Shown here: positions 1 to 10,811 of the stretch, one piece after another
Layout: each line of letters starts with the position of its first letter
How positions within the stretch are numbered: the stretch's first letter is position 1
Assembly: GCA_021014325.1 (NCBI GenBank)
Contig: CM037472.1
Coordinates: 3,410,001 to 3,474,000 of the forward strand
DNA length: 64,000 nucleotides
Reading direction: 5' to 3'
Source of the DNA: Plazaster borealis
Lineage: Eukaryota > Echinodermata > Asteroidea > Forcipulatida > Labidiasteridae
Notes under the pieces: model-generated
Database searches by the model: none
The model's input: the letters and a program-made list of their open reading frames with translations, nothing else
What the model was told of the DNA's origin: nothing
Made by a program: the position numbers and the translations under genes

Positions 1-363
1 AAGTATTATTATGATGATTATGTATCATTATTATTAGTTTCTGGTAATGAAATCCGAGGATGCCTCAATAATCGAACTTTATGATATACCATCAATCATA
101 TTAATAGTACAGAGAAAGCCTTTTCAAATTTTTGTCATGGATATTATAATTCTTCAAATTTGCGTGTAATGTTATTACATTATCTTTACAATAACAACCA
201 TTGTGAAAGGTAAACTTTGTCTCTATCTACATATTACACACAGGAAGCGCAAGGTCAAACCTTGTTTTTTGTTTTCCACTTCAGCATTTCCTCTTTGTAC
301 AATTGTACAAGGCTTGATGGAAACATAGATCTATAACAGCTCTATCTATTGCTATAATAACTC

Positions 364-568
364 AAACTGGTACAATGACTTGCTTTAGTAACTAGTTACC
401 TAACTACTCTAACTGGTACAATGACTTGCTTTAGTACTCTAACTGGTACAATGACTTGCTTTAGTAACTAGTTACCTAACTACTCTAACTGGTACAATGA
501 CTTGCTTTAGTAACTAGTTACCTAACTACTCTAACTGGTACAATGACTTGCCTTAGTCACTAGTTACC
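364..568. repeat. 46-base tandem repeat
   Basis: Units begin AACTGGTACAATGACTTGCT and include TAACTAGTTACCTAACTA. One internal unit is shortened to 30 bases. About four and a half copies. Confidence 0.9.
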
Positions 569-688
569 GCTTAAATTTGATTTCTTTGATAATATTTTGG
601 TTGGACAAAGACAAATTTACTAAAGCGGGACTTGAACCTGTGATGTTAATCCGGATGGCGCAGGTTCAAGTCCTATTCTAGTCTATTC

Positions 689-836
689 CCTTACAAAAAA
701 AACCTATAGGAATCTTATAGGAATCTTATAGGAATCGAGGAAGTGATGAAAATCTATAAGAATCCTATAGGAATCCTATTTAAATCATATAGGATTCTAT
801 AAGAATTTCGCCTATAGACAGGACTTTTTTGTAAGG
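689..836. repeat. Small inverted-repeat element (CCTATAGGAATC)
   Basis: Left end CTTACAAAAAAAACCTATAG and right end CTATAGACAGGACTTTTTTG then TAAG are imperfect inverted copies; the interior repeats TATAGGAATC. Confidence 0.55.
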
Positions 837-1404
837 GTTTTTCTTTGTTCAACCCAAAACTATTTTAAAATTTACCCAGGCAGTTTCCCTTGTGGATATT
901 ACTTAAATTCAGTTTTGTGATGCACTCATTTTCCAAAAGATAGAGTCCTCATGAAAGTGGAGCAAAAAATACAAGTCTCTAACCTCTCATTAAAATGGTG
1001 TCAAATGCCATTTATTTGATAACTCTGTCAGAGTAAAATTTTAAACATGACGTCATCGGACATCAAAAACAAATGGGTCTGTACATTCCAAAAAGGGATT
1101 TTTGCACCGGTCAAAAGATCAAATTCAATGCCGTTTTGATTGAAGATCATCAAAATTCAGGAATGAACTAAAAATTACAGAAACCTACAGACCATTTATT
1201 TGAAATGTGAAGTCATCAAAAAAATAATTATTTTGTCCAAAATTGCACTCAAAGGTTATCAAATGCGGTGGCATTGTACACCGTTTAGGTTAGAAACCGT
1301 GAGGTTAGAAACTTGTAAATTTTGGTTCCATGTTCATAAGGACTCGGTCTATCGGAAAATGGGTGGATCACAAAATTGAATTTGACCTTTGAGACCCTCT
1401 TAAT

Positions 1405-1941
1405 GGGTGCGTTCGATTAGCTTCCCCGGGTCGGCCAGGTCTCCCCCCATTGCGTTCGAATAGCTTTGACGTCATCATTCTCGGGGCTCACCCGGGTCAG
1501 CCCCCAGTGCCCTGCTTGTGGAGCGGGTCACTTGGGGCTGACCGAGGTGCATGACGTCACGACGAAAAACTTTCTCAATGGCCACCATTTTGTTTGTACT
1601 TCAGCGGGACATTTTTAGGAAGTTTGACACACATTTTCACCCTTAAAACAGCGACTTTGTGAGCATTAAGTATTTTTATATTCAAGGACGAGAACTTGTG
1701 TATCAACCTGGGCTTGTACAGTCATTAACGTTGCAGTTTTACCTTGAGAATAATTATTTTATGATCTATTCGTGAATCGGCCTGACGTAATTCACAACAT
1801 GAAAAAGTAGTTCCAGGTCGAGCTGTCCCAAGATGCATTGGTGTGAATGCTGGGGGAAGTTGACGTACGATTAGCTCATGGCAAGGGCTCACCCGGATGA
1901 ACACACTGGGGTCGACCCGGGGAAGCTAATCGAACGCACCC
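1405..1941. mobile_element. Nonautonomous DNA transposon with ~32-base terminal inverted repeats
   Basis: Left end GGGTGCGTTCGATTAGCTTC and the inverted right end match for about 32 bases (both continue CCCGGGTCG). The 537-base interior has no transposase frame. Ends starting near GGTGCGTTCGA are common among hAT-like elements, but I see no clear 8-base target duplication, so the superfamily is open. Confidence 0.8.
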
Positions 1942-2509
1942 TATATTTGAATTCCTCAGACAGTTGCTATGTCACATGATTCGGGGCAAGATTTTGTGAA
2001 GTTACGCAAGAGACGGCGAACACCCCTACTCAATTATGAATGAATGTGTATGGCACACTAGGGTTTGCTTATCTGGAGGTTTCTATACATGTCACGTACA
2101 TAAGCTCACCCCCCCCCAACCACGTGACATATAGCAACTATCTCTATATAACCAGAGTCTAATATGCATTGAACAATTCGCTCAAGTTGAAATGTCACTG
2201 CGAATATAGAATTTTAACACTAACAATTGCATCCCATTTACATTCGCTGAAAGTACACTGTATGAACCAGGATTAACCAACTAGAGAAACAAATTGGTAT
2301 AGTTTTGTTTGGCAAGAGTACTGCACTTTTTTCTTCAAATTCAGTGTAGTTCTCAAGTAAACAACACTTTAGGTGAAAAAATACAGGAAGATCCTCAACG
2401 GGGGAAACAACCCCAAACAGGGAAAACACACGTATTCAGACTTACACAAAAGTATACAGCATAACAAGAGCAATGAAAAGGGGTATGTTTTAGTTGGCCA
2501 GAAGTGCCC

Positions 2510-2791
2510 CACCCCCTAGAAAAAATGGTACACCCCCTTGTGCCCCTCGCCCCCTAGAAAAATGGTGCACCCCCTTGTGCCCCTCGCCCCCTAGAAAAAT
2601 GGTGCAACCCCTTGTGCCCCCCTAGAAAAAATGGTGCACCCCCTTGTGCCCCTCGCCCCCTAGAAAAATGGTGCAACCCCTTGTGCCCCCCCTAGAGAAA
2701 ATGGTGCACCCCCTTGTGCCCCTCGCCCCCTAGAAAAATGGTGCAACCCCTTGTGCCCCCTAGAAAAAATGGTGCACCCCCTTGTGCCCCC
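2510..2791. repeat. Minisatellite, ~33-40-base units
   Basis: Units alternate between CCCCTAGAAAAATGGTGCAC and CAACCCCTTGTGCCC variants, about eight copies. It explains the open frame that crosses it. Confidence 0.88.
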
Positions 2792-3526
2792 TTAAATTTT
2801 ACCCTAACTTCTATGCTATGGGGAATGGTCTGTAGGACTTGAAGGTACATGTATTTCATATTCGTAATGATCAAAAGGTCGTTAAATTAAAAATGGGTAA
2901 CAATTTGGAAAACAATAATCAAAATCAACAAATAAATATTTTACTTGGAAAATGATTGTTTCTTTTTACCAAACAAATGCTTTGAAGACCACTCTTGATC
3001 AATAAACCCCATTTACTAGCTCCAAAATATGCAAAGGCAATTTTTTAAATAAAACCTATACGAATTGCACTGATGACCTAATAGTCCTGAGCAGACGAGT
3101 TACCCAAAAAATCTAGCGCTTCAATTTTCCTTTTTTATCTGTTTATAGCAGGAAGTACAATAAATAGTACCACTTATTTACATGTACCTTCACGTTAGCA
3201 GTTTTCCCAATGGCTGTATCTTTGTTTACTACCTGAATCCACCCAAAAGTGTTTCAACACCTGATGAGATTTGATTAGATTCATTTGATGTTTCTGTGTA
3301 AAACAAATATCATTCACCCTCAAATTCCATTAAAAGAAAATGAACAGAACAAGTTACCTGCTTTTCCCATCCCTTTTTTTTGAATGAAATTTGAGAGTAA
3401 CTAAAAAATTGATAATTCTATTAAACTCAAATTATTCACATGTTGAAACACTTACTTTTGGGTGGTTTCAGGTATTTAAACAGCTACTTGAGCGAACATT
3501 TTTTAACGGGAATGCTATTTAAACTC

Positions 3527-3655
3527 TAGAATGGCAAAGGTCGTGGGTTTGAATCCCACCCGAGTAATATGCCTGTGATTTTTTTTCACAGGACTCGGGA
3601 AAGTACTGAGTATACAGTGCTTTACACACATCGGTGTACGGATAAAACCAAATAT
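3527..3655 (+). mobile_element. tRNA-derived SINE-like copy, partial (3' part)
   Basis: Starts within a tRNA-like part (GTGGGTTTGAATCCCACCCG, a box-B-like sequence) followed by a tail including CTGAGTATACAGTGCTTTAC and GGTGTACGGATAAAACCAAA. The same tail occurs at 10,885-11,440 (interrupted) and, in a related form, at 49,042-49,268. Confidence 0.7.
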
Positions 3656-4374
3656 AATACTATTTGAACTTGTTTACGATGTGTTTGTTTATCATTTAAA
3701 TGTAATTTTGATGTTTATACACTTATGAATTTATCGCAATTATCGATAAAAAAAATTATGCCCCAACCTCAAGGTTTTGAAAAACAAACAAAAACTTCTG
3801 CCGTTGACGGCGTGCGTCAAAATGACAATACTTTGACGTCATTTGTGGGATGTTGCTTTGTTATACCTCCGTGCTGCAACAAAGCAGCTATACAAAACGG
3901 AGCTCCCAAATAAATGTATGACGAAAAATCTTTCTGAAAAGCACCAGAGAAGGTAAACAATTAAAATCGGTTTAATCTCATGTGAACTCAATTTCCTTAA
4001 TGATTAAAAACATTTTAAATGAATTTCAGCAAATATCACTTGATGCCGTTTTCGTTCAAGTAGGTCTTTTAAAAATAAAAATTACAACCATTTTGGAAAA
4101 CTGTTCACATGACGATAGATGAGTGGCAACACTTATTGTGTTTTCTGTCTCCTACTTTGTTAAACCCACAATATTCCTGTGATTTCATAGTTTGATATTC
4201 TGATCCTGTATTCACGATTTCACTATTTTCAATGAAAGGATTTCCCCGCCGGCATTGCCAAGATATTTAAAGCTAACAATCTCTGGTTTTGATCCGAATT
4301 ATTCTGACAGAATTTGTGACACTATTTCCTGTTTCATCAACATTATTCTAGTACAGTTTGGATGATTAAAAACA

Positions 4375-4590
4375 AAAACACTGACATCTTTTTGCTGAAA
4401 ACCAATTGAAACAAAACTGTGCTGTTGTAGCTTTATAGACTGTTATATCCAGATTTTGTGTGGTCATTGTGGATCTATGCCCATAGAAATGACTTTTGAG
4501 GGTAGTTCTTATTTCACCTTTATATATAACACCGCAAAGATTGCAAGATATCACATTAGGGATGAGATTTGAGGAATTTGAAAATTCCTG
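4375..4590 (-). pseudogene. Degenerate GIY-YIG-type retroelement fragment
   Basis: The minus strand reads NVISCNLCGVIYKGEIRTTL then KSHFYGHRSTMTTQNLDI. This has the layout of the GIY-YIG nuclease segment found at the end of some retroelement polyproteins (CxxCxxxYxGET...LxxRxxxHR...DTPV). The usual YVGET is YKGEI here and the frame decays soon after. A relic, probably of a Penelope-like or similar retrotransposon; family by memory. Confidence 0.55.
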
Positions 4591-5449
4591 AAAGTAGTTT
4601 GTGGACCTGCGTTCCCCCTTATTTTAGAACACAGAAACTTCCAGATGTTTAAATTCAGGAGGGAGGTTTACTGATAACTATTTACAGAATCTGTGCATCA
4701 CTAGAAATACAAAACTACAGGTTTGACGCAATGTGGACTATTTCTTTCTCCCTTTGGTGACAGCTTCTTTCAAGAAGGCACAAGGTTTGAAGAAAAATCC
4801 TTAAATCAGGAAACTTTTTCTATGAATGAGTTTGTGTCATGGCCCCTTATTTTATGGTCAGCACCACCGCCATGACTTTGGTAGGAATCCAAATCCCTAA
4901 TGTGTTGTCTACAGACAATGCAAGTCTACTTGAAAACTAGATAACTGTAATAAAAAGGCTTGACCTTCAAGTCTAACGCCATAACTTAAAAAATAAACGT
5001 TGTTGAAAGAGAAACATGGTTTCCTTGAACAAGGGCAACAATCAACACAGAAACTGGCATTATTACAATTTGACTGTTCTATGATGCATCAAAGCTTGCA
5101 ATCAGGTTTCTCTCACCTGTGTTGGAGTGTACGAACGTATGTCGTACATGTAAACAAAAACTAACTAACCCTGTACAATCCAATTCATACATTGGTATTT
5201 CCTTCTTTGTTAAACACTTAGAGGTTTATGCTTTAGATGTATCAATACAATTCATAAATGACCCTGTTAGTCTAGGAAGTCCTATTGGTTGAATGGTGGT
5301 CACATGACAAATGACCGGTTTTAATTGGCTGATAAAGACAGAAGTCACGTTGTAGACATGCGTACGACGCTCATAGCCATATGCCTGTTGGCGCAGCAGC
5401 TTACGCGGGCACTAATTTACGTGGAAAGACACTCAATATAAAAATCTAT

Positions 5450-5574
5450 GGGCCTTAAACGGACGTTTAAAACCTTGCAGGGTCGTAGCCTTGCAATAAA
5501 GGACCTCAACTTCGGCTGGATCCTTTATCGGATGGCCACGACTCTGCCGGTTTTAAACGTCCGTTTAAGACCCC
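5450..5574. mobile_element. 125-base inverted-repeat element (GGGCCTTAAACGGACG)
   Basis: Left end GGGCCTTAAACGGACGTTTA and right end TAAACGTCCGTTTAAGACCC are inverted copies of about 24 bases. The interior also folds back in part (GGTCGTAGCC / GGCCACGACTC). No coding capacity. Confidence 0.75.
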
Positions 5575-6449
5575 GTCGCCTACCCTTAATAAAAAATGTT
5601 TATGAGTGCAATGGCGAGAATATTTTCATGGGTTGAAAGATAAGGCTAAGCTAGCTATCTAGCTGCTTTCCAAGCACTGCCAGACAAACAAATATGCACA
5701 AAAAAAGATAAAACAAACCAATTACAAACAACAGGCACAGCAGACAAAAGCACCACCAATTACAAACAAAAAGTAAGTATTGTACAAATATTGTACGCAT
5801 TTGAGCGCATCCTTGCAAAATATAATCATGAGGTGATACCTGCACTATTCCATTTCCCCTCGTGAAATGGAAAAGCCAGATTTTACTGAGTGATTATATT
5901 CCGTGACAATGCACACACAAAACGCATGTAATATTTGTTTTAAATATAACTCACACAGAGATTCTTGTCATTTGAATTGTTTTTCCAAACACAAAATAGA
6001 CACAGAAACTCGTCACCTCACACTCTGCAAATTAAAAAAACCTTCTAAACAGCGTGGACGACTCCATGTAGACACCAACCTTGTCTGCTGTGACACAAGT
6101 TTGCCTTGTTTGGACAAACGGGCGTGGAATAATTGTTTTGGAAATGACGCTGCAAAGCATCCAATATTTATTCATATTGGACTCCAATATGAACTTTTGG
6201 CAGTATACATGGCAAAACAAAGGTTGACGCGTGATGTGTGTTCCACCAATCAAATGACAAGGATCTATGTATGTGGTAATGGGGTTTATTTAAATATATC
6301 AAATTTCTTACACATCAAAGCAGCGTGTAGGTTTCTTGAAGGCAGGGGAAAGTGATTTCTCGTATATTTCCTTGGAGATGTTGTTATTGGTTGATGCCAT
6401 ATTCTATCAAGAAAAAAGACAAAATTAGTTGAATGATTTGAACCGCAAG

Positions 6450-6640
6450 AGCAGAAAAGAACTTTTAAGACCTAGAAAGACCCAGTCGGCTCAGAGCAGA
6501 AAGGAATTATAAGGCCTAGAAAGACCCAGTCCGCTCAGAGCAGAAAGGGCTTATAAGACCTAGAAAGACCCAGTCGCCTCAGAGCAGAAAGGAATTATAA
6601 GGCCAAGAAAGACCCAGTTGGCTTAAAGCAAAAAGGACCT
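6450..6640. repeat. 44-base tandem repeat, about four copies
   Basis: Units contain AGCAGAAAGGAATTATAAGG and CCTAGAAAGACCCAGTC. Later copies are diverged. Confidence 0.85.
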
Positions 6641-7918
6641 ATACGTTTTCACTGTTTTAGAACATTGAGATTCTGGTCGTGAGGGATCAAAATTATTCAT
6701 TTTACTAATTTCTCAAAAAAAAACTTTATAGCAATTCAGGCAAAAATATTTCAAGAGAATTTTTCCACCCTGACCATCTTAAAACCATGCAAGTTATGTG
6801 CAAATTTGTTAAAATTTGTTTGTTCAATCCTCAGTGTTGTGCTGTGCACACCCTCAAAAGGACAACATTGGTAATTTGTCAAAGACCAGTATCCACACTT
6901 TATGTTACCCAACATATGAAACAACAAACCTGTGAAAGTTTTAGCCCAATCAGTCATTGAGTCACATGAAAACAGTGAAAAACCCAATTATATGTTTTCA
7001 CTGTTTTCAAACGTCAGGTTTTTGACTCGCGAGATCAAAACTAATTATTTCACTCATTTCTGAAAAACTGTAGCATTCCAAGCAAAAATATTTCAAGGGA
7101 TGTTTTTCACCATGACCATCTTTAAACCATGTAACTTGTGTGCAAATCTGTGAACATTTGTATTTTCACTCTTACCAATGTTGTACACACCCTTTAAAAA
7201 AAAAGAACCCTAAACTTGACCTATTCTTCAAACCATAATAGAGAGTCTGTGACCCAGAATAGCTCACAAAGGGGCACATTGTTGCAAGGACCGACATAAC
7301 TCCAAGTATGTACACCTAATTCCGATTCACAGACATCTCAAAATACCATTATATTGCCTTTACAATATATGTCCCCATATTCCTGAACTCAAACTCGGGA
7401 CTGCTGTGATCGATTGTTAAAAGAGCCTGCTAACAATTACAGTTTGAAATATTACCCTGTCTGACAAGTGGCAACCTATGGAAGTACCAGAGGAAAAAAA
7501 GAGCGGGGGTTTTGTTTATTCAGGGGAAGCAGGGTTAAAGCTATTGTTAAAAAGGATTTGAGGTTCAAGGTAAAATGTCTACCTATTCACAATTGGTTTT
7601 AAAGAACTCCATACTATCATACCATGTGCTATACATTATAAGTAAATCTATTGAAATGTTTTATTTGGATTGTGAACATGGTGGCTACACTAGTCAAGTG
7701 CACAATTATAATTCTGAAAACCAGACAGTCAACATCAGAATAAAGAAAACTTCTCAGGTATGCCTCCCTAGTCTTTCACCAGGTGGCGATCCAAGGAGGG
7801 GCAGCGCTCTCCCTTAACAGTGGTCCGCTGGCCAAATACCAGTTAAAACCTCTGAGGACCAGTCACAATTCTGTCATTGTGGTCAGACAGCTGGCTAGTT
7901 CAGGGAGCACTTTTAACT

Positions 7919-8288
7919 GGACACGTTTGGTAATTGTCAAAGACCAGTATTCTCACTTGGTGTATCCCAACATATACATTGTATGCATAAAATAACAAGC
8001 CTGTGAAAATTTGGGCTCAATTGGTCATCGAAGTTGCAAGAAAATGATGAAAGAAAAAACACCCTTGTTGTACAAATTTGTGTGCTTTCAGATAGGAATA
8101 AAAACTTCTTGCAAGAAGTTTTTATGATTTTAGTTAGAAATTACCTCTTTCTCAAAAACGATGTTACTTCAGAGGGAGTCGTTTCCTACAATGTTTTATA
8201 CTATCGACAGCTCTCTGTTGCTTGTTACCAAGTAAGTTTTTATGCTAATATTTGTTTTGAGTCATTACCATGGTGTACGATACCTTTA
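7919..8288 (+). mobile_element. MITE family A copy (AAGGCACTGAACACG type)
   Basis: Matches the ~368-base family seen complete at 45,346 and 48,354, in the same orientation, but its left terminus is altered. Interior landmarks: AAAACTTCTTGCAAGAAGTT palindrome and GAGGGAGTCGTTTCCTACAA. Confidence 0.85.
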
Positions 8289-8376
8289 AAACTAGCAAGT
8301 TGATTAGGCTTTCAGGGAGATAGTTCCAGATCCCAAAGCTATCAGGAAAGAATGAGTGTTGGTAGACCCCTGTCCT

Positions 8377-8567
8377 GGGCCCAATTTCATAAAGCTGTTT
8401 AGCAGAAAATTCTGCTCAGCAAATTTCTTTGCTAATTAAGCCAGAAATGAGTGGGGTACCAGTCAAAGCAATGGTAACTATGATATTTTGGCTGTTAACC
8501 TATTTTTCTTCAGCAAGAGTGTGCTTAGCAAATTTTTGTGTTTACATGCTTTTATGAAATTGGGCCC
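8377..8567. repeat. GGGCCCAATTTCAT foldback, diverged copy
   Basis: Begins GGGCCCAATTTCATAAAGCT and ends in the inverted ATGAAATTGGGCCC. The interior includes the family's ACCAGTC...TTTTGGCTG segments. Confidence 0.85.
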
Positions 8568-8607
8568 TGGTGAAAGGTACTAGATATTTGGAAAAATTAC
8601 CCATCAG

Positions 8608-8784
8608 AGCAAGTCTTTTATTATTTTAGTGAGAAATTACCTCTTTCTCAAAAACTAGCCGTTACTTCAGAGAGAGTCGTTTCTCACAATGATTTCTATC
8701 AACAGCTCTCCATTGCTCGTTACCAAGTAAGTTTTTATGCTAATATATATGTTGAGTATTTACCAAACGTGTACAGTACCTTTA
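8608..8784 (+). mobile_element. MITE family A, 5'-truncated copy
   Basis: Only the right half of the family is present, from TTATTATTTTAGTGAGAAAT to CAAACGTGTACAGTACC. Confidence 0.8.
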
Positions 8785-10683
8785 AGAGGTACATGTAAAC
8801 CACTGATTGCACATATTGTTCAAATAATTTCAAATTCAAGTCCTATACAACTGATGGTGTTGAATGAAAACCGAAGTATGGACCAGTGAAAAAACTGGCT
8901 GACCAGTGAAATGATGATTTAACTGGTCCCGCTGACTAGTCACCGAAAAAGCGAAGAGCGAACCCTGAGGGGGGCCCAGGGGGCATGAGCCCTCTGTAAA
9001 TTTTAACTAAAAATATATCTATAGAGAAGCACGAGAGAAGGGTGAAACAACATTCTGCAATGAAAAATACTGTGCTGCTTGTTTCATTATGACTACTGCG
9101 AAGCTTGTTCTAAAATTAGACAACTGCAAAGGCTGGCTGCTTTATGTATATTTTCACCCCTGAAAACTGGAAAATCCCAAGTTATACATTTCATACTTCC
9201 TCAAAGTCCTGTTCCGATGCATAGAGTAAAAATTAAAAAAATTCGCAACCTTTTAGTCTAAGGAGAAATAAGGCCATTAACCATAAACTTCCGCTTTCTT
9301 TTTGATCAATCAACAATAGGCGGATTAAGGTGGTGTGCACCGGGCGCGCGCGCCACCCATCCTCTCCAGTAGTTGAATTGACTGTATAAATTCTCTGTAG
9401 AATCGATGTAATGGAGTTAACTTATGCAATGGTATCCGACCCAAACTTAGTCATGTAGGCCTACGTACATAAACCAATGGAACATGTCGGTCTCGGCACA
9501 ATGTAAAAGATTTGTTGATTGTTGTTTTTGTTTTCATAGCGACAAAAACACTTTTTACAGGGAGAGTAATGGGACATGCTTACAAAATGGCTTACTTTAG
9601 CTTTGAAGCATTAAAAATAAAAATCCCAAATCCTCCACAATTCTCTTCATGAAACTAGAGGACTGTGGAGGATTGAGGACTGTAGGCCCAAATAACAAAT
9701 GCTTCAACCTGGGAGTAATGGTTATAGGGGCACATTGCCTTCAAATCTCTCAAAATTTTGCTGTTTGGAATTTCTCCCTATACTTTTTTAAGAGTTGTTC
9801 ATGCACAAAAACACCTACAGTGTGTTGTAAATAGTGAGTAGTGATTAAAAAAAACCCATAAATTTGCAAACAACCAGCGGATACGGTCGGCCATTTTGTG
9901 GAGCCAAACATTTGGTTCATACAAAATAGCGAATCATGTTCTGTCATGAAATTACACAAAAACTACACAATTTCAAGGGGTATTAATAATTATACTCTAC
10001 TTGAAAATATCTTTCACAGCCCAAAACGCCCAATCTGAAGACAACGTACCCCTTTAATTAAAAAAAATAAAAATAATGGGAAAAAAACCCAATAAAAACA
10101 AATTCAGACTTGAAGAATCATTCAAGACTAAGAAGAATTAATTTCAGTATTTATAATAAGCTTTCTTTTTTTGCGTTTTCCCAACTTTTTGAGGTAATTT
10201 AAAGATGTAAAGAACTAGAAGTTACAATCCTAAAGTTGGACCAAACATTGTGCAAGTTATCAGGAATTTGACGCCCCCCCCCCCCCTAAATCTACATCAT
10301 CATTGTGAAGTCCGACTAGGGAAGTGGGGGGCATGCCTGGGAAGTTTTCCTGATTCTGATGTTCTCTGTCTGGTTTTCACAACCATATTGTGCATTTGAG
10401 TACAGCCGATTATAGTACTTTGGCCCAGCCTCGTCCCCATGGTTTACTTTATTTCCAACCATGTTTACAATAGTAAACCCTGGGAGGGAAACTCCTTACT
10501 TGGACCCTGATAGGACAATGACTTGTGTACAAAGTATTCACCATGTTCACAGCCAGACTAATCTAATTTGTATACGTATCCAAAAATTTTGGATATATGC
10601 AAATGATCCAATACCAGGGTGAGAGAGCGGTCAACCTTGTACTGCTCGACACACCCTGGGGACGTGGTTGACTTTTGACCTAC

Positions 10684-10811
10684 CTCGTAGCTCTCCTTTG
10701 TCCAGTCTTGGCATATGATAGATTTGAACTTGGATTTGGTCAGCATTTGGTGCATGCTCATGCATTCCTCACACACAATGATTCCAAGTTCCTCGCACGC
10801 CCAAACTGCAT
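10684..10811 (-). CDS. ArfGAP-like exon 2
   Basis: 128 bases, acceptor TTTGTTGTCACAG and donor GTAGGT. It completes a split codon (G+AT, Asp) and reads DAVWACEELGIIVCEECMSM, then HQMLTKSKFKSIICQDWTKE and SYE. W-A-x5-G-I-I-V-C-x-x-C-x-S-x-H corresponds to the ArfGAP pattern WASxxxGxxxCxxCSGxHR, and the later xSIxxQDW to the VRSLxLDxW segment. Gln stands where the family has the catalytic Arg. Confidence 0.75.

Larger units (their letters stand above)
1..1404. other. Noncoding; direct and inverted short repeats
   Basis: No gene seen. It holds a 46-base tandem repeat (364-568), a tRNA-like fragment with a GGTTCAAGTCC box B (about 630-690) and a small inverted-repeat element built on CTATAGGAATC (689-836). 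Confidence 0.6.
1942..4365. other. Noncoding; minisatellite and SINE fragment
   Basis: No gene recognised. Contains the G/C-skewed minisatellite at 2,510-2,791 and a SINE-like copy at 3,527-3,655. The short open frames here show no domain. Confidence 0.55.
5575..10683. other. Noncoding or 3' intron of the ArfGAP-like gene; repeats
   Basis: No exon of the ArfGAP-like gene was recognised here. A 150-codon frame at 5,903-6,355 (plus) has no recognisable domain. It also contains a 44-base tandem repeat (6,450-6,640), two related copies of an unnamed element side by side (about 6,640-7,200), MITE copies at 7,919-8,288 and 8,608-8,784, and a foldback at 8,377-8,567. Confidence 0.5.

Noticed and set aside
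5903..6355. 150-codon plus-strand frame
   Set aside because: No recognisable domain, no consistent codon pattern and overlapping open frame on the other strand; not supported as a gene from sequence alone.
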